A stretch of 64,000 bases of DNA from Coprinus comatus. Taxonomy: Eukaryota; Basidiomycota; Agaricomycetes; Agaricales; Agaricaceae. Shown one piece after another: positions 60,605 through 64,000 of this stretch. The DNA is taken from positions 372,001-436,000 of the forward strand of contig JAWPGT010000015.1 of assembly GCA_034638255.1 (NCBI GenBank). Reading direction: 5' to 3'. Every line of letters begins with the position of its first letter. The stretch's first letter is position 1. The translations under genes were made by a program, and so were the position numbers. The notes below the pieces were generated by a model. That model had not been told where the DNA came from, searched no databases, and worked only from the letters and a program-made list of their open reading frames with translations.

Positions 60605-61459
60605 ATGTTAGAACTTTGAGACGTGATCGGAGTATGTACACAAATATCGATTGAATATAAATAAATATATTTGGATGATCAGTGGACCAACTTTATCAAA
60701 CGAGTAGAGACTTCGATATCATTGAAATTGTTGGCAAAATTGGATGCGTTGGAAGTTCATGCGCAACATGTGGGCTTTCAACAGCATCCGGAGCTCGGAA
60801 GCTTGAGGTTTGATAATATCCCATCCTCGTGTGATTTATGTGTCGTTTAAACATACCTGCAATGAATTAATTATGGATATTAAATGGATCAGATGCAACG
60901 TGTATTCAACGTGTACCGATCATCAAATTTCTTTTTTCTTCTTACGTTCTAGTACGCAAATCATTTTGTCTTTTATATTCTGATTTCGCTCGTACTTCAT
61001 ATCGTACTTTCTCTTAGTGCAATGGATATGTACTGCCGTTGGACAGCTTGGGACTATAAATTGCAGAGTTCGACGCTCAGTACGAATATTTAAGGAGCTC
61101 TTTAATTTTAGCTTAACTCTATCTTTCCAACTCATCCAATGTCCTTGTAAGTCTCTGCCTAAGCTCAATTTTACATGAGACGGTGTCCAAAGGTAAGCGC
61201 TCCAGTCATTGGCTGCCGCTTCCCATATATTACGTCAAAATATCTATAATTAGTTATGTTTGCTGGACAAGCACGCACGCACTAAATATCTATATATAGA
61301 ACAAGAACAAGCTAAAAGCAATTTGGCAAACCGTAATTCACAAGGAATGTGCTAGAAATTAACGGGGTCCTGAGGCCAAGTCCGATCAATAGTTATCTGG
61401 TATTAAAATACTAACTGTTGCATGTGTGGATGCTCCAGCTTGAACTTCGTTTCGACATC
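60605..61459. other. Spacer between tandem F-box/propeller genes
   Basis: Holds an exon-like stretch at 60677-60850 (listed separately) and otherwise no supported gene; the minus-strand frame at 60923-61168 shows no domain. Confidence 0.35.
60677..60850 (+). other. Orphan coding-like exon
   Basis: After an AG in GATCAG, an open frame reads WTNFIKRVETSISLKLLAKL, then DALEVHAQHVGFQQHPELG and LRFDNIPSSCDLCVV and stops. It is helix-like and compositionally protein-like, but with no start, no upstream exon and no family I can name with confidence. Possibly a transposed or left-over 3' exon inside the tandem spacer. Confidence 0.3.
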
Positions 61460-63058
61460 ATGCATTTCATGGATGTCCCAGAAGATATAATACTTAGAAT
61501 TCTACAATCGGCAGAGCTTTCCGATGTTATATGTATCCGCCAGGTATTATGAAGATATCCCTGTTCAATTCCACTTTCCTCACAATACTTTTTTCAGGCA
61601 TGTAAACACCTCAATACGATCACTCGAAACAGAAAACTGTGGCTTATTCTTTTGAAGAAACAAAAATTACAATACCCGATCTGCAATTTCTCACTCAAAA
61701 ACGTGGAATCTCCCTCAGCGATGGAAATTGAAGACGTTGTGAAAGAGAGTCATGCGATTCATCACGCATGGACGATACCCAGAGCCACACAACCCGTGAA
61801 AATTCATTCAGGAACATGTACCCTAAATCTTCTGCAGATGTTCCTGGACCGATGGTTACTTGTTGTGTACGGAGTTGGGAGAGTTTTTCTGTGGGATACT
61901 TATTCGAGACAGCCAAAGCTCTGCGCGACACTTGTGGATGATTTAGATGATGGGCTTTGGACATATACAATTGCTGAAGTTGCGGCAGATGGAACGAAAC
62001 TCGTTATTGCTTCAGTAAGGGGGGAAAGGTTGGTTTTAAGTAATACATATGACTGTTTTTGCTTTTGTTCGCTAATGTTTTTTACTTGATTCTTAGGTGT
62101 GAAGTTATTATAGTGCCATTGACAAGAGGCGCTTCATACACAACCTTTAAAATCCCAATACGCCCAGAATTGGGGATACTGAAGGCGATTAATCTAACTG
62201 AAGGCGTACTTGTGTTCGTCTTTCTCAACTTGATTAATCTTGTTGCTATTCATCCTCCGGGGTCACAGCGAGTAATTGCACTCGCTTCCCCCTACTCGAC
62301 AGAGGATCGTGCACCCGACATGGTATTGATTTAGTCGCAGTTTATTCCCTAATCTATCTTACTCACTTTTTATCCGTGACAGGATGATCAAATTAGGATC
62401 AGCGTTACAGGAAGTTACATGTTGATATTAAGGTCGCGATCTATCGAAGTACACGACATTCGAGTATACATTGCCAATTCGGCCTCAAGAGTCACGGCAA
62501 CTCCACTCACGAGATATGTCTTTCATATATCTAATTCTTTCGATAGAGCGCGACTTTGTTTGTTGAACAAAACTCCGAACAATGATGGAGAGGTTGAATT
62601 CCAAATCTTAGCACTTGATTCGGCCAGTCTCAACAGTCTTCATCACTATCAAGGCCACTTTCAGTCTGACCCTCCACTTCTAACAATAACCCGCATTTCA
62701 CCACCATCTTCTTCAGAGACGGCTAACCTAGGAGGATTCATGACTTCATATTCTACAGGATGGAACTGTAGACGCGGGGTTTCCTTTGAAGAACTTCGAT
62801 GGCCATTGACTCAGACAGTTAGGGTTTGGGTCAACCCACACCCTCCTAGTGAAATATCCATAGCTGAAACCAATCTGGTACACATGCTTGACGAACACTC
62901 TGGGGGTATGGTTCTTTCTAGTATGCATTTCCTCGTGGTTATTGAAAAACGTGCTCACTTTTGCAGAGATAACCCATACTGCTATGAGCGAATCTACCGG
63001 GGCTATTGCTTGGGGGAATAGCGCCGGTGAAGTGTATTTGCTCAGCGTAGACGTTTAA
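61460..63058 (+). CDS. F-box protein with beta-propeller-like C-terminus, copy 2
   Basis: Tandem paralogue of the 58911 gene with the same exon order. MHFMDVPEDIILRILQSAELSDVICIRQ joins ACKHLNTITRNRKLWLILL; then LLVVYGVGRVFLWDTYS, YTIAEVAADGTKLVIASVRG, EVIIVPLTRGASY, YMLILRSRSIEVHDIRV and FQILALDSASLNSLHHYQG. The last exon gives MSESTGAIAWGNSAGEVYLL and ends in TAA 63056-63058. The F-box and propeller motifs are conserved while linker regions differ, as expected for fast-evolving substrate adaptors. Confidence 0.87.
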
Positions 63059-63807
63059 GTGGCGTACTATGAGACTCCCCGCTCGGATCAAGTGGTATGA
63101 TAATCTCTTACTTTCACGATATAACTGTATTGAGGCTAAGAGTGGACTGGTGGGGTACTCAATAACTGGGCAGTGGGCACAGGACGATAGTCATGGGATG
63201 GGGTATGTGTTGTAGTCAATTATAGCGGTCATTAGTCATAGGTCATAGTAGGTCATACGATAGCTTGAATAATACAATGGCGTTATGTAACTCTCCGGGT
63301 TCTTTTGAGCCACTCAGGAGCCACTCGTAAACTATTATTAATATATTCCTTCGCCGGATTGTCTTCTGGCGCACTGCTTCAAAGCTTCAGATTTCATTAT
63401 CATCGATTATCATAGGTATGATCGTTCGATAGTATTCTTGAATATCTTTCTTGACAAGTTCTTCTTGAACGAGTCGCAGTAGGGTTATTTTTGGGGTTCC
63501 AGAATTTCTGTCCCGAATCCTTCTAAACAGTGAACACTGAATGGAGTCGCTCACCACGTGTCCATGAATCAACTGTATTCTCCATTAGAAATCCTCTCGG
63601 GGACTACGGGAAGGGGTGTGGTTGCAAGCGGTTGTTATCCTTGTGCTAATTAAAGTTGAATTAAAAATGTTCAGCTTGACTCCCGTTGACGACCAATTAA
63701 TATATAGTTGTTAATATTGTACATGACAGGGCAAAATCAAGTAAAATCATCATATTCTCATTATTTCAAATACACCTTGCCGCCAAGTAACCCTCCAAGA
63801 AACTCTT
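63059..63807. other. Intergenic, nothing assigned
   Basis: Convergent 3' flanks; no gene supported. Confidence 0.35.
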
Positions 63808-64000
63808 CAAGCTGCGTCGGCCCTTTCAATTTGATCCTCATTGGCAACAGGTTTCTCTGTGACAGCCGTGTCCGACTCATGTTTGACATCCTTGTCCGAG
63901 CCAGAGGTGGCAGTTCCTTCTTCAATTCCTCTTGACGTAGTGCCGTGTGTTGTTTGTGATTTGCGAGCATGAGATGCCGATCGGAATAGGAAGATTGAGG
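63808..64000 (-). CDS. C-terminal end of an unknown gene cut by the window edge
   Basis: On the minus strand the frame entering at the right edge reads IFLFRSASHARKSQTTHG, then SRGIEEGTATSGSDKD, ESDTAVTEKPVANEDQIE and stops (TGA at 63808-63810). A hydrophobic end followed by a charged, Ser/Thr/Glu-rich tail is typical of the cytosolic C-terminus of a membrane protein such as the DUF6533 or receptor-like families. A second minus frame (63761-63970) is also open, but its composition is less protein-like. Confidence 0.45.

Overview
The window looks like a chromosomal segment of a mushroom-forming basidiomycete (Agaricomycetes, probably an agaric). The genes carry many short GT-AG introns of about 50-65 bp, intergenic DNA is AT-rich, and several families are typical of this class: aegerolysin, DUF4246, DUF6533, long secreted GH1 enzymes, fungal arylamine N-acetyltransferases and large F-box families. 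There is no bacterial-style operon, CRISPR array or complete transposon.

Layout. 0.4-6.7 kb (minus strand): a relic of a short-chain dehydrogenase, a secreted GH1 beta-glucosidase-like enzyme and an FAD monooxygenase. 8.4-10.9 kb: a head-to-head pair of aegerolysin genes, the right one frame-broken, separated by three decayed copies of an unrecognised short gene. 11-16.6 kb: an F-box gene, a tRNA-His with a 10-nt intron and a large AGC-type protein kinase. 17-26.7 kb: a large inverted duplication. Each arm of about 3.3-3.6 kb holds a DUF4246 gene facing, tail to tail, a small His/Arg-rich gene; the spacer holds a hemerythrin-like gene with an internal deletion and an F-box gene. 27-34.3 kb: a tRNA relic, a four-helix membrane protein, the RNase P/MRP subunit RPP1, a cytochrome P450 and a small unknown gene. 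35-41.5 kb: two tandem arylamine N-acetyltransferase genes, then two tandem DUF6533 membrane-protein genes. 41.5-46.1 kb: gene-free DNA with a MITE-like palindrome. 46.1-51.6 kb: a His-rich unknown protein and a very large F-box protein. 51.6-55 kb: gene-poor. 55-57.5 kb: an MFS transporter. 58.9-63.1 kb: two tandem F-box/beta-propeller-like genes. The right edge cuts an unknown minus-strand gene.

Two themes run through the window. First, local paralogue pairs are unusually frequent: two inverted (aegerolysin; DUF4246 plus its partner) and three direct (NAT, DUF6533, F-box/propeller). Second, four otherwise well-preserved genes are each broken by what reads as the loss of one base. That pattern may be uncorrected long-read error rather than biology. 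Conserved housekeeping genes (RPP1, the kinase, tRNA-His) alternate with this accessory material. All gene models were spliced by eye from reading frame and splice-site consensus, so small exon-boundary errors are possible.
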